From Actinomycetes bacterium (GTDB taxonomy: Bacteria; Actinomycetota; Acidimicrobiia; Acidimicrobiales; RAAP-2), in contig JAJYAC010000016.1 of NCBI GenBank assembly GCA_021779735.1, positions 1 to 32,809 on the forward strand: DNA of 32,809 nucleotides. The letters run 5' to 3'. Made by a program: the position numbers and the translations under genes. The notes below the pieces were generated by a model that did not search any database, was not told where the DNA came from, and saw only the letters and a program-made list of their open reading frames with translations. Positions 9,039-17,999 of this stretch are shown one piece after another (position 1 is the stretch's first letter; every line of letters starts with the position of its first letter).

Positions 9039-10373
9039 CTAGGCGGTGAGGGACCCGGATTGATCCTGGGCCAAGAGCTCGCGGTTGATCTCCACGCCCT
9101 GGGGGTCGATGAACGTCACGTGCTCAAGAAGCCACTTCGAGGCCTTCACCTTGGCGACCTCGGCCCGAAAGGCCACGACGCGACCGGTGTCGCGCAGGTT
9201 CGTGCGCAGGATCTCCGGGCTCGTTGACATGGAGGCCGCCGTCTTGGCGAGCTCCTCGTCTACTTCCTCGGCAGTGGGATCGAGTGCCTCTTCGCGCACA
9301 ATCGCGCGCAGGCCCAGGTCGATGCGCACCGCACGACGTGCGTCCTCACGCAACTTCTCCAAGAGTTCTTCGGGCGACTGGTTCGTCAACTGCAAGAACG
9401 TCTCCAGCGAGAGGTTCTGTTCACCCAAGCGATGTCCGAGATCGTGAAGGCGCTCGTCGGTCTCGGCGCCGACCAACGTGTCCGAGGCCTCGCTCTCGGC
9501 GACGAGATCGCCCACGCTCATGAGCATCGCTTCGCGCTGAGACATCTGCGCTTCGACGATCTTGCGGCTGCGCAGTTGAGCAAGGATCGAGTCGCGCATG
9601 TCGTCCACGCCCTGCCAGTCCGTGTTTTCGGCGACCCACTCGTCACTCAGCTCGGGCAGTTCGCGCTCGCGCACCGCCTTGAGGGCGAGATCGAACGTCG
9701 CGACGACGCCGGGCTCGAGGTTCCCGTTGACGCTCAGCGACTCACCCGCGCGAAGTCCGAGAATCAACTCGTCGACGCCGTCCGTGATCGTCCCCGACCC
9801 GACGGTGTACATGTACTCGACCATCTCGAGGGGCTCATCATCGGAAGCGACCTTGGTGACCTTGACGTCCATCGTGACGAGGTCGCCGTTGACAATCGGT
9901 CGATCCACCTCGCGCAAGGTCGCGTCGGTCTCTCGGTAGCGATCGATCTGCGCCTCGACTTCGGCGTCGGTGACCTGGGGTGAGGGAATTGTCACTCGCA
10001 GGTTCTCGTACCCGCTGATCGCCACCTCCGGACGCACCTCGACCACGGCGTCAAAGACGAGGACGCCCTCGTCTTCGCCGGCCGTGATGTCGATCTCGGG
10101 CTGACCAATGGGATCGATGAGTGTGTCGGCGACCGCGTGGGCGTAGAAGTTGGGCAACGACTCGCGAATCGCCTCGGCGCGCAGAACCTCGGGTCCTCCC
10201 AGGTGGGCAATGAGAACGTTCTTGGGAACCTTGCCCTTGCGAAAGCCCTTGACATTGATCTGTCGCGAAAGGTCCTTCGCCGCCTGATCGAGGGCCTCGC
10301 TCATTTCGTCGAGGTCGACCTCGACGCTGAGTTTGACACGGTTGTTTTCGAGGGTAGTCACGGTGGCGCGCAT
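9039..10373 (-). CDS. tig: Trigger factor (ribosome-associated chaperone)
   Basis: A 444-residue chaperone that binds nascent chains at the ribosome exit. The ribosome-docking motif GFRKGKVP is at residues 43-50, followed by an FKBP-type middle domain (about 155-240) and a helical C-terminal arm domain. Length is typical. The start is the ATG at 10373; no strong Shine-Dalgarno sequence is seen, and TAGGCT lies 11 bases upstream, so a very short leader is possible. It is the first gene of the tig-clpP-clpX block. Confidence 0.95.
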   Translation of the reverse strand: MRATVTTLENNRVKLSVEVDLDEMSEALDQAAKDLSRQINVKGFRKGKVPKNVLIAHLGGPEVLRAEAIRESLPNFYAHAVADTLIDPIGQPEIDITAGEDEGVLVFDAVVEVRPEVAISGYENLRVTIPSPQVTDAEVEAQIDRYRETDATLREVDRPIVNGDLVTMDVKVTKVASDDEPLEMVEYMYTVGSGTITDGVDELILGLRAGESLSVNGNLEPGVVATFDLALKAVRERELPELSDEWVAENTDWQGVDDMRDSILAQLRSRKIVEAQMSQREAMLMSVGDLVAESEASDTLVGAETDERLHDLGHRLGEQNLSLETFLQLTNQSPEELLEKLREDARRAVRIDLGLRAIVREEALDPTAEEVDEELAKTAASMSTSPEILRTNLRDTGRVVAFRAEVAKVKASKWLLEHVTFIDPQGVEINRELLAQDQSGSLTA

Positions 10374-10568
10374 AGGAAGATCCAGCCTACCGGACCACCG
10401 TCAAAGCGCTCAGCGACGCTCGGCCCCCTCTCGCACACTCGCCCCGCCCAGGGACCTCTCCCCAGCCCCTGGCGCGGTCCCGCGGGACTGGCGATCGCGT
10501 CACACGGGGAGGTGCGCGAGTGGGGACCACTTCCTGGGTGATCGAGAGGTTGGCCCGCGAACCGTTCG

Positions 10569-11381
10569 TCAGATCATGATTGCCAGGGCGTCACCAAAGC
10601 GCCGCGCGAGCTCGCGGTCACCGCGCACCTCGGTAGCCGAGGCACCGAGAAAGGCCCCGGCGCTGATGCGCCCGGCCGCGCGACGCCAAAAGAGAGCGAC
10701 CGGCGTCGTCACTTCGAGTGACGGTGGCTCACTCGAGGACGCCACCGCCTTGGCCCGATCTCCCACGACCTCGATCAAGACACTGCGCGCGAGACGACCG
10801 GTGAGAGTGACGCGTACCAGCGTGCCGTCGGGAGCGGCCATCTTGCGGCCCACCACGTAGGGAAGTGATGACTCGAAGCGATTGACCACGATCTCTTCAC
10901 CTGGTCCGTGGTCGTCGGCGGGCTCGAGGAGGGCGTCGCGAATGTCCTGGAGGTGGATCCAACTGTCGAGCACGCGCGTCTCCATGAAGCGATGGTAGGG
11001 CCGCTCCCCCTCCGGGCTCCATCCCACGACCTCCCACTCCTCGTCGCTCAGCGCCCGTAGCGCCCCAATCGACGTCGCGGCGGCGACACGAAACTGCGCG
11101 AGGACCTCGGGACCTGGCTCACCACGGTGGGCGACGATGAACGCCTCATTGAACTCGCCCATTGCGTTCTTCACGTACGAGGGCATGGGTCCGTCCAAGG
11201 TCGGCACGACCCCACCTCGCAGCCACACTTCGATACCGAGGAGGTGACTGAGGACGTCTCGCACGCTCCAGCCCGGACACGGCGTCGGCGAGTCGTACGC
11301 CCCCGGAGGTCGGTCGCGCAAGAGAGCCTGGACGCTCGCCCACGTCTCTTCGAGTGCGTCGGTTATCCAGTCGTAGGCCAT
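10569..11381 (-). CDS. Maleylpyruvate isomerase-family (MDMPI/DinB fold) mycothiol-dependent protein
   Basis: A 270-residue protein with the MDMPI N-terminal four-helix bundle. The segment PCPGWSVRDVLSHLLGIE (about residues 34-51) and the helix WIHLQDIRDAL (about 141-151) supply the candidate metal ligands His46, Glu51 and His143. A C-terminal sterol-carrier-like domain (about 175-270) follows. Family members use mycothiol in isomerase or transferase reactions; the substrate here is unknown. The start is the ATG at 11381, preceded by GGGAGG. It stands alone between tig and tRNA-Pro. Confidence 0.8.
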   Translation of the reverse strand: MAYDWITDALEETWASVQALLRDRPPGAYDSPTPCPGWSVRDVLSHLLGIEVWLRGGVVPTLDGPMPSYVKNAMGEFNEAFIVAHRGEPGPEVLAQFRVAAATSIGALRALSDEEWEVVGWSPEGERPYHRFMETRVLDSWIHLQDIRDALLEPADDHGPGEEIVVNRFESSLPYVVGRKMAAPDGTLVRVTLTGRLARSVLIEVVGDRAKAVASSSEPPSLEVTTPVALFWRRAAGRISAGAFLGASATEVRGDRELARRFGDALAIMI

Positions 11382-11452
11382 GGCACCTCCCACCCCCACC
11401 CTAGGAAACTCCGCTCAAAGGGTGCGACGTCAATGTGTCACGATGGTGTGGA

Positions 11453-11527
11453 CGGGAAGTAGCGCAGCTTGGTTAGCGCGCCTGCTTTGGGAGCAGGAGG
11501 CCGCGGGTTCGAATCCCGCCTTCCCGA
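11453..11527 (+). tRNA. tRNA-Pro (TGG anticodon)
   Basis: A full cloverleaf can be drawn. The acceptor arm CGGGAAG pairs with CTTCCCG, the D arm is GCGC/GCGC, the anticodon stem CCTGC/GCAGG carries loop TTTGGGA (anticodon TGG), and the T arm is GCGGG-TTCGAAT-CCCGC. The discriminator base is A. CCA is not encoded. It lies alone on the plus strand between two minus-strand genes. Confidence 0.96.
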
Positions 11528-11585
11528 CACATTGGCGCGGTGTCGCCGTGGCGTGCACGTCGTCACCGCTGTGACGCCTCGAAGG

Positions 11586-12506
11586 TCACGCTTCGCTGAG
11601 CAGTTGAGCTTTCGCGCGTTCCAGGGCGGCCAGGCCCTCGGCGGGCACTGAGGGCGCGGCCAGGTCCAAACGGTCGATCGCGTCGACCACGATGGCGCCC
11701 ACCAACGCTCGCAACTCGTACTTGTGATCAGCCGGCACCACGTACCACGGCGCCCACGTGCTCGAGGTGGCGCTGAGTGCCTCTTCGTAGGCGTGTTGGT
11801 ACTCGTCCCAGTGCGCGCGCTCGGCGAGGTCGCCGACGGAGAACTTCCAGTTCTTCGCCGGCACGTCCAAGCGGTCGAGAAAGCGCTTCTTCTGCTCGTC
11901 CTTTGAGACGTGCAGGAACACCTTGACAATGCGGGTCTTGCTGCGGTGCAGGTGGTGTTCGAAGGCGTTGATGTCGTCGTAGCGATTTCGCCAGAACTTT
12001 TCGTCAGGCCCACCGGACGGCAACTCGTGTGACTTCTCCAAGAGATCAGGGTGCACGCGCGTCACGAGCACGTCTTCGTAGTACGAGCGGTTGAAGATGC
12101 TGATCGATCCGAGGTCGGGCAGCGCCTTCGAGCCACGCCACAAGAAGTCGTGTCGTAGCTCCTCTGACGAGGGCTGCTTGAAGGACTCCACCCGACATCC
12201 CTGAGGATTCACTCCCGCCATGACGTGCTTGATCGTGCCGTCCTTGCCTGCGGCGTCCATGGCCTGGAGCACGATCAAGAGAGAGTGCGTGCCACTAGCC
12301 CACAGCAGCTCCTGGGCCGCGGAGAGCTCTTCACTGAACTCGCTCAAGTCTTCTTTGGCCACCTTCTTTCGCTGGGTGTCCTGGCCGTCATCATCGCGCG
12401 GGCCGAGCCAGTCGGTGGCGAGGTGACTCGTGCTGCGCCGCTGAAGATTGGCGGGCTCTCCCGGCTTGACCCTCATTTCATCCAAGACGGCCTTGTTGAG
12501 TTTCAT
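11586..12506 (-). CDS. ppk2: Polyphosphate kinase 2 family protein
   Basis: A 306-residue PPK2 kinase that uses inorganic polyphosphate to phosphorylate nucleoside mono- or diphosphates (or the reverse). The Walker A-like segment QAMDAAGKDGT is at residues 81-91 and the Walker B/lid region SIFNRSYYEDVLVTRVHP starts near 136. The single-domain size of about 300 residues suits the polyphosphate:AMP/ADP phosphotransferase classes; which nucleotide it prefers cannot be read safely. The start is the ATG at 12506, preceded by GGGAGGG. It lies between potC and tRNA-Pro. Confidence 0.93.
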   Translation of the reverse strand: MKLNKAVLDEMRVKPGEPANLQRRSTSHLATDWLGPRDDDGQDTQRKKVAKEDLSEFSEELSAAQELLWASGTHSLLIVLQAMDAAGKDGTIKHVMAGVNPQGCRVESFKQPSSEELRHDFLWRGSKALPDLGSISIFNRSYYEDVLVTRVHPDLLEKSHELPSGGPDEKFWRNRYDDINAFEHHLHRSKTRIVKVFLHVSKDEQKKRFLDRLDVPAKNWKFSVGDLAERAHWDEYQHAYEEALSATSSTWAPWYVVPADHKYELRALVGAIVVDAIDRLDLAAPSVPAEGLAALERAKAQLLSEA

Positions 12507-12678
12507 CTCGCCCTCCCCTCTTGCGCCATCGGCGCAGTTAACTCGACGTGAGCCTCACCCGGCCACGCCGACGCGACGCGTTCTCCAACGTGGTCCAAAC
12601 ACGAACGGCCCGACATCGCACTCGATTCGACGACCCGGGGGCTGCGCGCGCGGGTGAGCCCCGCCACGTGACTCGTGC

Positions 12679-13515
12679 CTACTCTTTCTTCGCGAGAACA
12701 AGACTCGCCATCGCCATTCCGATGCCCACCAAGAAGATCACGGTGCCAAAGACAAAGACCTGCGGCGGCGTACCCACGCGCGTGGCCCCGAAGATGTAGA
12801 CGGGGAACGGTGAGATCGAGCCACTGACGAAGTTCGACGTGACGTAGTCGTCGATGGAGAGCGCGAAGGCCATGAGTGCACCCGCGAGCACGCCGGGCAT
12901 GATCAACGGCAAAGTCACCAGACGGAACGTCGAGAGAGGCTTGGCGCCCAGGTCGTAGGCCGCCTCCTCGAGCGACCGGTCAAATCCGGCCAGTCGCGCG
13001 CGCACGGTCACCGTGACGTAGGCCACCGAGAACATCACGTGAGCGAGTACCAGAGTGAGAAAGCCTCGCGCAATGTTGTAGGTGACGAACACGCCGAGCA
13101 GCGACGCGCCCATGACGATCTCGGGGGCCGCGATGTTGGTGAAGAGCACCTGCTCGACGATGGCCTTGCCGCGAAACTGCGGGGGACGATAGCGCACGAG
13201 CGCGATGGCGAGCAGGGTGCCGAGCACGGTCGCGATGATCGTGGAGACGACGCCGAGCCTGATCGATAGCCAGAACGACGCGGTGAGCCCTGGAAGGTTG
13301 TTCCACTGGTGGTACCACTGGAAGGTAAAGCCCGACCAGGCGAAACTCACGACCTGCATTCCCGAGTGGATCTGATTGAAGCTGAAGATGATCATGATGA
13401 TGATCGGAAAGACCAGGTAGGCAATGACGAGCCACGAGTAGGTCGGCAGGATGAGGCGCCCCAGGTGGCGCCTCTTCGTGCGCTGGGCCCTGATGTCGGC
13501 CGCACTGAGGCTCAT
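12679..13515 (-). CDS. potC: Polyamine-type ABC transporter permease PotC
   Basis: A 278-residue inner-membrane permease with six predicted helices, one of two subunits forming the channel for spermidine/putrescine-type substrates. The ATPase-contact EAA loop is clear and canonical (EEAAYDLGAKPLSTF, then LPLIMPG). The start ATG at 13515 overlaps the potB stop (ATGA). It is last in the operon potA-potD-potB-potC. Confidence 0.92.
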   Translation of the reverse strand: MSLSAADIRAQRTKRRHLGRLILPTYSWLVIAYLVFPIIIMIIFSFNQIHSGMQVVSFAWSGFTFQWYHQWNNLPGLTASFWLSIRLGVVSTIIATVLGTLLAIALVRYRPPQFRGKAIVEQVLFTNIAAPEIVMGASLLGVFVTYNIARGFLTLVLAHVMFSVAYVTVTVRARLAGFDRSLEEAAYDLGAKPLSTFRLVTLPLIMPGVLAGALMAFALSIDDYVTSNFVSGSISPFPVYIFGATRVGTPPQVFVFGTVIFLVGIGMAMASLVLAKKE

Positions 13516-14423
13516 AGGTACTCCTCAATCGAACGCGAGCCAAGCACGCGGGCGTAGAACCAGATTCCCACCAGGGAGATGAGCAAGAGCACGATCGAGA
13601 GCGACGCGCCGCCTGCGTAGTCCGACGTGACGAGGAACAAATCCTGGATGACCGTGCCGATCATCGTGTTGGCCGTCCCGCCCAGGATCTCCTGATTCAC
13701 GTAGTCACCGAAGGCCGGGATGAACGTGAGCAAGAAGGCCGCGAAAACTCCCGGGATCGACAGCGGCATGATCACCTTCATGAAAGCGGTGCGCCGATTC
13801 GCGTAGAGGTCGTAAGCCGCGTCGAGGACTCGACGATCAATTCGCTCGAGCGCCACGTAGAGCGGCAGGGCGGTAAAGGGCAAGTAGTTGTACGCGAGAC
13901 CCGCGATCACGGCTGCCCCAGTGCCCAGAACGTGGAAGTTCTGGCTCACGATGTGGTGGTGCTGGAGAAATCCAATGAAGAAGCCGTTGTCCGAGAGGAT
14001 GAATTGCCACACCAGCGTGCGGATGACGAATGACACGAAGAACGGCACCAACAGCATGATGAGAAAGAAGTTCTTCTTGCGCCCGCCGTAGAAGGCGATC
14101 CAGTACGCGATGGGGTACGAGATCACCAGGTCCACGAGCGTCGCGATCGCGGCGAACTCGAGGCTCGTGACGAACTGCTGATGGTAGAGGTTCACCACGT
14201 GGGGCAACTCGCCCCAACTCCAGGTCATGGTGCACACCCCCGACGCGGGGCTGCAGGTCTTGAGCGACATCGACAACATCATGAACAGCGGTATGACGAA
14301 GAGCAGCAAGAGCCACAGCCCCGCGGGGAGGCTTAGGAGATACGGTGCGAGGCGCTTACCCCAAACCGAGGAGCGACGACGAGCTAGGCCCCCTGGATGA
14401 TCGGCAAGAACAGGTTGTTCCAC
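13512..14423 (-). CDS. potB: Polyamine-type ABC transporter permease PotB
   Basis: A 303-residue permease with six predicted membrane helices and a long first periplasmic-side loop. The EAA loop reads LDAAYDLYANRRTAF, with Tyr at the position usually held by the conserved Gly of EAA-x3-G, so the coupling helix is slightly unusual. The start is a GTG at 14423 with GGAG eight bases upstream. This overlaps the end of potD by 40 bases; no later ATG or GTG keeps the N-terminus before the first helix. It overlaps potC by four bases. Confidence 0.9.
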   Translation of the reverse strand: MEQPVLADHPGGLARRRSSVWGKRLAPYLLSLPAGLWLLLLFVIPLFMMLSMSLKTCSPASGVCTMTWSWGELPHVVNLYHQQFVTSLEFAAIATLVDLVISYPIAYWIAFYGGRKKNFFLIMLLVPFFVSFVIRTLVWQFILSDNGFFIGFLQHHHIVSQNFHVLGTGAAVIAGLAYNYLPFTALPLYVALERIDRRVLDAAYDLYANRRTAFMKVIMPLSIPGVFAAFLLTFIPAFGDYVNQEILGGTANTMIGTVIQDLFLVTSDYAGGASLSIVLLLISLVGIWFYARVLGSRSIEEYL

Positions 14424-15682
14424 GCGTCAATCTCCGTTTGACTCTTGAACTGGTAGTAGGTCTTGGAGGCCTTGATGCGCGCGGGGGTCGGAAAGACCGT
14501 CTGGGAGTTCGCCGTCACCGAGAAGGGCAGGCCGATCTCCGGGCGCAGTGACGCCAGCGCCGCCTTGTTCCAACCCGTCGGGTGGAGCAACTCTTTTGAC
14601 GCCGCCGGCACAGGGCAGATGTAGTCGTTGTAGTACTCGACCACCGACTGCGTCTGGGGGTTGTAGAAGTAGTCCATCGCGGTCATGGCGTCCTTGGGGT
14701 TCTGCGCGTACAGCGGGATGCACATGTTGTCGGTCCAGAGCATCGCCCCCTCTTGGGGAATGAGCAGCGTCAGGTCCTGGTACTTGCTCGACAGATCCGC
14801 CTGGAAAATGTCACCGGAGTAGCACTGCGAGACCCAGATGTCGCCGTTCTTGAGGTGCTGGATGTAGCTCTGGTCGTAGTAACCGGCGACGATGCCGTCG
14901 GTCTTTTGCTTCTGGAGCTTCACGGCGGCCTTCGACCAGTCCTTCTCCGTGGAGGTCACCGGGTCGATACCAAGGGCTAGCAGGCCCGCGTGGCCCAATT
15001 CGAAGGGGTCGCTCAACATACCCACACGGCCCGCGTACTTCTTGTTGAACAAGATGTCGATGGAGGTACCGGGGTTGGGGATCTTCTTCTTGTTGTAGCC
15101 CACCGCGGTCCAACCCGACTGCCAGGCCATCGTGAACTTGTTGCCACGGTCCCAGGCGGGGTTCTTGATGAGAGGTCCCGCGTACTTGTGGAAGTTGGGC
15201 ATGGCCGCCTGGTTGAGAGGCACGAGCCAGCCCAGCTCGATCAAGTAGTGCAACTGGGGGTTGTTGTTGGTCATGACGATGATGTCGTAACCCGTGTACT
15301 GCTTGGCTGCGAGCGACGGGCGAATCTTCTGATAGAAGGAAGAGTTGTCCTGAATCACCTCGTAGTAGTTGGTCTTGATGCCCGTCGTCGCCTGGAGGTG
15401 CTCGAGCGTCGGGTGCTTGCCCTTGAGCGTGTCGATGTAGAGCGGCCAGTTCGCAAAGTTGAGCTTCTTGTTCAACTTCTGCTTCTTCCACCACGTCGCG
15501 GTGCCCACGCCCGCATTAGGCAGTGACGCCGCGCCGGACTCGCTTCCGAGCATCATCGCACCGAGCAGTCCGCCTCCCGCAGCCCCCAAGGCCTGACGAC
15601 GTGACAAGCGCGGCTGGGTAAGCCCGCGCCAGAACGACGGGTCGATGAGACCCTCGCCCACTTCGTTGTTCAATTCACTCAT
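14384..15682 (-). CDS. potD: Polyamine-type ABC transporter substrate-binding protein PotD
   Basis: A 432-residue extracytoplasmic binding protein of the spermidine/putrescine family. The N-terminus carries a twin-arginine signal (LSRRQALGAAGGGLLGAMML, residues 26-45), so export folded through Tat is likely. No lipobox Cys follows the hydrophobic stretch, which is odd for a monoderm binding protein. The mature part has the family's NWPLYID segment and a later conserved MLSDPFELG. The start is the ATG at 15682, 29 bases after the potA stop. Substrate may be a polyamine or another small cation. Confidence 0.9.
   Translation of the reverse strand: MSELNNEVGEGLIDPSFWRGLTQPRLSRRQALGAAGGGLLGAMMLGSESGAASLPNAGVGTATWWKKQKLNKKLNFANWPLYIDTLKGKHPTLEHLQATTGIKTNYYEVIQDNSSFYQKIRPSLAAKQYTGYDIIVMTNNNPQLHYLIELGWLVPLNQAAMPNFHKYAGPLIKNPAWDRGNKFTMAWQSGWTAVGYNKKKIPNPGTSIDILFNKKYAGRVGMLSDPFELGHAGLLALGIDPVTSTEKDWSKAAVKLQKQKTDGIVAGYYDQSYIQHLKNGDIWVSQCYSGDIFQADLSSKYQDLTLLIPQEGAMLWTDNMCIPLYAQNPKDAMTAMDYFYNPQTQSVVEYYNDYICPVPAASKELLHPTGWNKAALASLRPEIGLPFSVTANSQTVFPTPARIKASKTYYQFKSQTEIDAWNNLFLPIIQGA
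14432..14435 (-). promoter_or_regulatory. Ribosome binding site for potB inside potD
   Basis: The minus strand reads GGAG eight bases before the potB GTG at 14423, within the potD coding sequence. It supports the 40-base potD/potB overlap. Confidence 0.55.
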
Positions 15683-15711
15683 GGTTCTCCCCCATTATTT
15701 TGACGACCTAC

Positions 15712-16899
15712 TTAGGATTCGGACTCGGCGTCGCGCGACGCCCCCTCCATCGGAACTACCGCAAACGTGTGCTCCACGGGCCAGGCCAAGATGGCCTCTT
15801 CCCCACTTCGAGGCGCGACGTCAGATCCAATGTTCTGGGCGTAGACGGTGATACGCGTGTCGTTGGCCAGTTCGACGATGTACTGATTGCCCACGCCCGT
15901 GAATGTCGAGACGAGCACCCGGCCGCGAAGGGTGTTACGGGCGCCCACGTCGCTCGTGCTGGGGACGATGCTGATCTTCTCTGGTCGCACGCCCACCTTG
16001 ACCGACGTGCCGTCGAGTCCCTTGGGCAGCCGCTCCGTGGGTAGCGACACGGTGGTGCCGCCGGCCACGCGCACCACGGTCGTTGTGGCATCCGAACTGG
16101 CGACCTCGCCGGCGAGAAGGTTCGACGCCCCGAGGAAGGTCGCGACGAACTCGGTCGTCGGGCTGTCGTAGATGTCCTTGGGCGAGCCAATCCCCTCGAT
16201 GACGCCGTGACGCATGACCGCGAGGCGATCTGACATCGTCATGGCCTCTTCTTGATCGTGGGTGACGTAGAGGAAAGTGATGCCGACCTGGGTCTGAATG
16301 CGCTTGAGCTCGATTTGCATCTGGTGGCGCAACTTGGCGTCCAACGCCGACATCGGCTCGTCGAGCAGAAGGAGCGTCGGTTCGTTAATCAGCGCGCGCG
16401 CCAGGGCGACGCGCTGCTGCTGACCACCGGAGAGCTGGGAGGCGCGACGCTTCTCAAACCCTGGCAGGTCGACAATCTCGAGAATCTCGCTGACGCGCCG
16501 CGCGACATCGTCCTTACTTACGTGGCGCCTGCGCAGGCCAAAGGCCACGTTCTCAAAGATGTTGAGGTGTGGAAAGAGAGCGTAGGACTGAAAGACCGTG
16601 TTCACGTCGCGGTGATACGGGGCAAGGTAGGTGACGTCTTTTCCGCCCAGGAGAATGCGTCCCGTGGTGGGCTCTTCGAAGCCTCCGAGCATGCGCAACG
16701 TCGTGGTCTTGCCACACCCCGAGGGACCCAGCAAGCTGAAGAACTCGCCCTCGTAGATGTCGAGGCTGAGATTGTTCACGGCCGCCGAGTCCTCAAAGAG
16801 CTTTGACACACCCTGGATCTGGACGATCGCACGTCGCCCACCGGTGGGGGAACTGATGTCGCGGGACGCGGTGTCGACCTCGCTGGCTCGGTTAGTCAC
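15712..16899 (-). CDS. potA: Polyamine-type ABC transporter ATP-binding protein PotA
   Basis: A 395-residue ATPase. Walker A GPSGCGKT is at residues 58-65, the Q loop is near Gln104, the signature LSGGQ is at 156-160 and Walker B LLLLDEP at 177-182. A TOBE-type C-terminal domain (about 290-390) follows. The chosen start is the GTG at 16899; a GTG at 16941 would add 14 residues. Minus-strand TATATT lies six bases upstream of the GTG at 16899, so a leaderless message is possible. It is the first gene of potA-potD-potB-potC. Confidence 0.92.
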   Translation of the reverse strand: MTNRASEVDTASRDISSPTGGRRAIVQIQGVSKLFEDSAAVNNLSLDIYEGEFFSLLGPSGCGKTTTLRMLGGFEEPTTGRILLGGKDVTYLAPYHRDVNTVFQSYALFPHLNIFENVAFGLRRRHVSKDDVARRVSEILEIVDLPGFEKRRASQLSGGQQQRVALARALINEPTLLLLDEPMSALDAKLRHQMQIELKRIQTQVGITFLYVTHDQEEAMTMSDRLAVMRHGVIEGIGSPKDIYDSPTTEFVATFLGASNLLAGEVASSDATTTVVRVAGGTTVSLPTERLPKGLDGTSVKVGVRPEKISIVPSTSDVGARNTLRGRVLVSTFTGVGNQYIVELANDTRITVYAQNIGSDVAPRSGEEAILAWPVEHTFAVVPMEGASRDAESES

Positions 16900-17210
16900 G
16901 GACTGAATATAGCCCTGGCGCACACCCCAAAACGTACGCACTTAACCCACTGTTCACGAAATTCGCCACAAAGCCCCACGCGCTCGCCGGTAAACGTCGT
17001 GGCCCAGCGTGTCACGCCGAAATCCGTACTCACGAGTTCGGGTGCGACGCGCCATCTGACTCTCATGGGCCCCGAGAGGCGCCTGATGCGCGACGGATAC
17101 CGGCGCTCGCGTGCAAAATGGTCCTCCGCTCGCCCCCGCTGCGCTCGCCTCGGTCCACATACCCGCCACGATCAGGGATATCCACCGCGGCGTCACCGCC
17201 CCGATGACTC
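16900..17210. other. Non-coding gap between the exporter permease and potA
   Basis: About 310 bases with no credible gene in any frame. The end next to potA probably holds its promoter (TATATT noted separately). The rest shows no tRNA-like fold, no strong inverted repeat and no clear terminator for the exporter operon, which ends upstream of it in map order at 17211. Confidence 0.5.
16906..16911 (-). promoter_or_regulatory. Candidate -10 element for the pot operon
   Basis: The minus strand reads TATATT, an AT-rich island in GC-rich DNA, six bases upstream of the potA GTG. No good -35 hexamer lies 16-18 bases further up. If used, transcription would start at or next to the start codon. Confidence 0.35.
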
Positions 17211-17972
17211 CTAGGAAATTCTTCGGCGATACGTCAATATCGCGCCCGCGTAGGCGACCACGAGAACACCGAGGAGCCACGCGGCGGCAATCCAGACACT
17301 GGAACCCACCGGCTGGCGCGTCAGTAAATCGCGCATTGCGTTCACCACCGAGGTCACCGGCTGGTGTTGCGCGAACGCTCGCACCGCTGCGGGCATAGTC
17401 CTCGTGGGGACGAACGCCGAACTCACGAACGGCAAAAAGACCAACGGGTACGAGAACGCACTGACACCATCAGGCGACTGCGCGGTGAGCCCGGGGATCA
17501 CGGCGATCCAAGTCAACGCGAGGGTGAACAAAACGAGAAGTCCCGCGACCGCGAAGTACGCCGTCACGCCCGCCGCCGAGCGAAATCCCAGTAGCACCGC
17601 GACCAGGACGACCACCGTGAGCGACACCAGGTTCGCCACCAACGAGGTCAACACGTGGGCCCACAAGACCGACGATCTCGAAATGGGCATGGAGTGAAAC
17701 CTCTCGAAGATGCCGCTCTTCATGTCCAAGAAGAGCCGAAAGGCGGTGTAGGACACGCCCGAAGCAACGGTGATGAGCAAGATGCCGGGTAGCAAGTAGT
17801 TCACGTACGACGTCGTTCCCGAGGAGATGGCTCCACCAAACACGTAGACGAACAGCAACATGAACGCGATCGGCATGATCGTGGTCGTGATGACGGTATC
17901 GAGACTGCGCGAGACGTGGCGCAGTGATCGCCTCAGTAACACGCAAGTGTCGTGCACGAAGTGCGTGGTCAC
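17211..17972 (-). CDS. ABC-2 type exporter permease (DrrB-like)
   Basis: A 253-residue membrane protein with six predicted helices and the ABC-2 membrane fold (IMPIAFMLLFVYVFGGAI near the N-terminus; YLLPGILLITVASGVSY). It resembles the DrrB half of drug/lipid exporters. The start is a GTG at 17972 with AAGGAG five bases upstream. It lies 27 bases after the ATPase gene, whose product should energise it. Substrate is unknown; PadR control suggests a toxic or membrane-active compound. Confidence 0.88.
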   Translation of the reverse strand: MTTHFVHDTCVLLRRSLRHVSRSLDTVITTTIMPIAFMLLFVYVFGGAISSGTTSYVNYLLPGILLITVASGVSYTAFRLFLDMKSGIFERFHSMPISRSSVLWAHVLTSLVANLVSLTVVVLVAVLLGFRSAAGVTAYFAVAGLLVLFTLALTWIAVIPGLTAQSPDGVSAFSYPLVFLPFVSSAFVPTRTMPAAVRAFAQHQPVTSVVNAMRDLLTRQPVGSSVWIAAAWLLGVLVVAYAGAILTYRRRIS

Positions 17973-17999
17973 GCTGTCTCCTTGCTCGTTTGCGATATC

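Noticed and set aside
10477..10488. 12-base palindrome GTCCCGCGGGAC upstream of tig
   Set aside because: It is short, GC-only and over 100 bases from the tig start; expected by chance in DNA this rich in GC.
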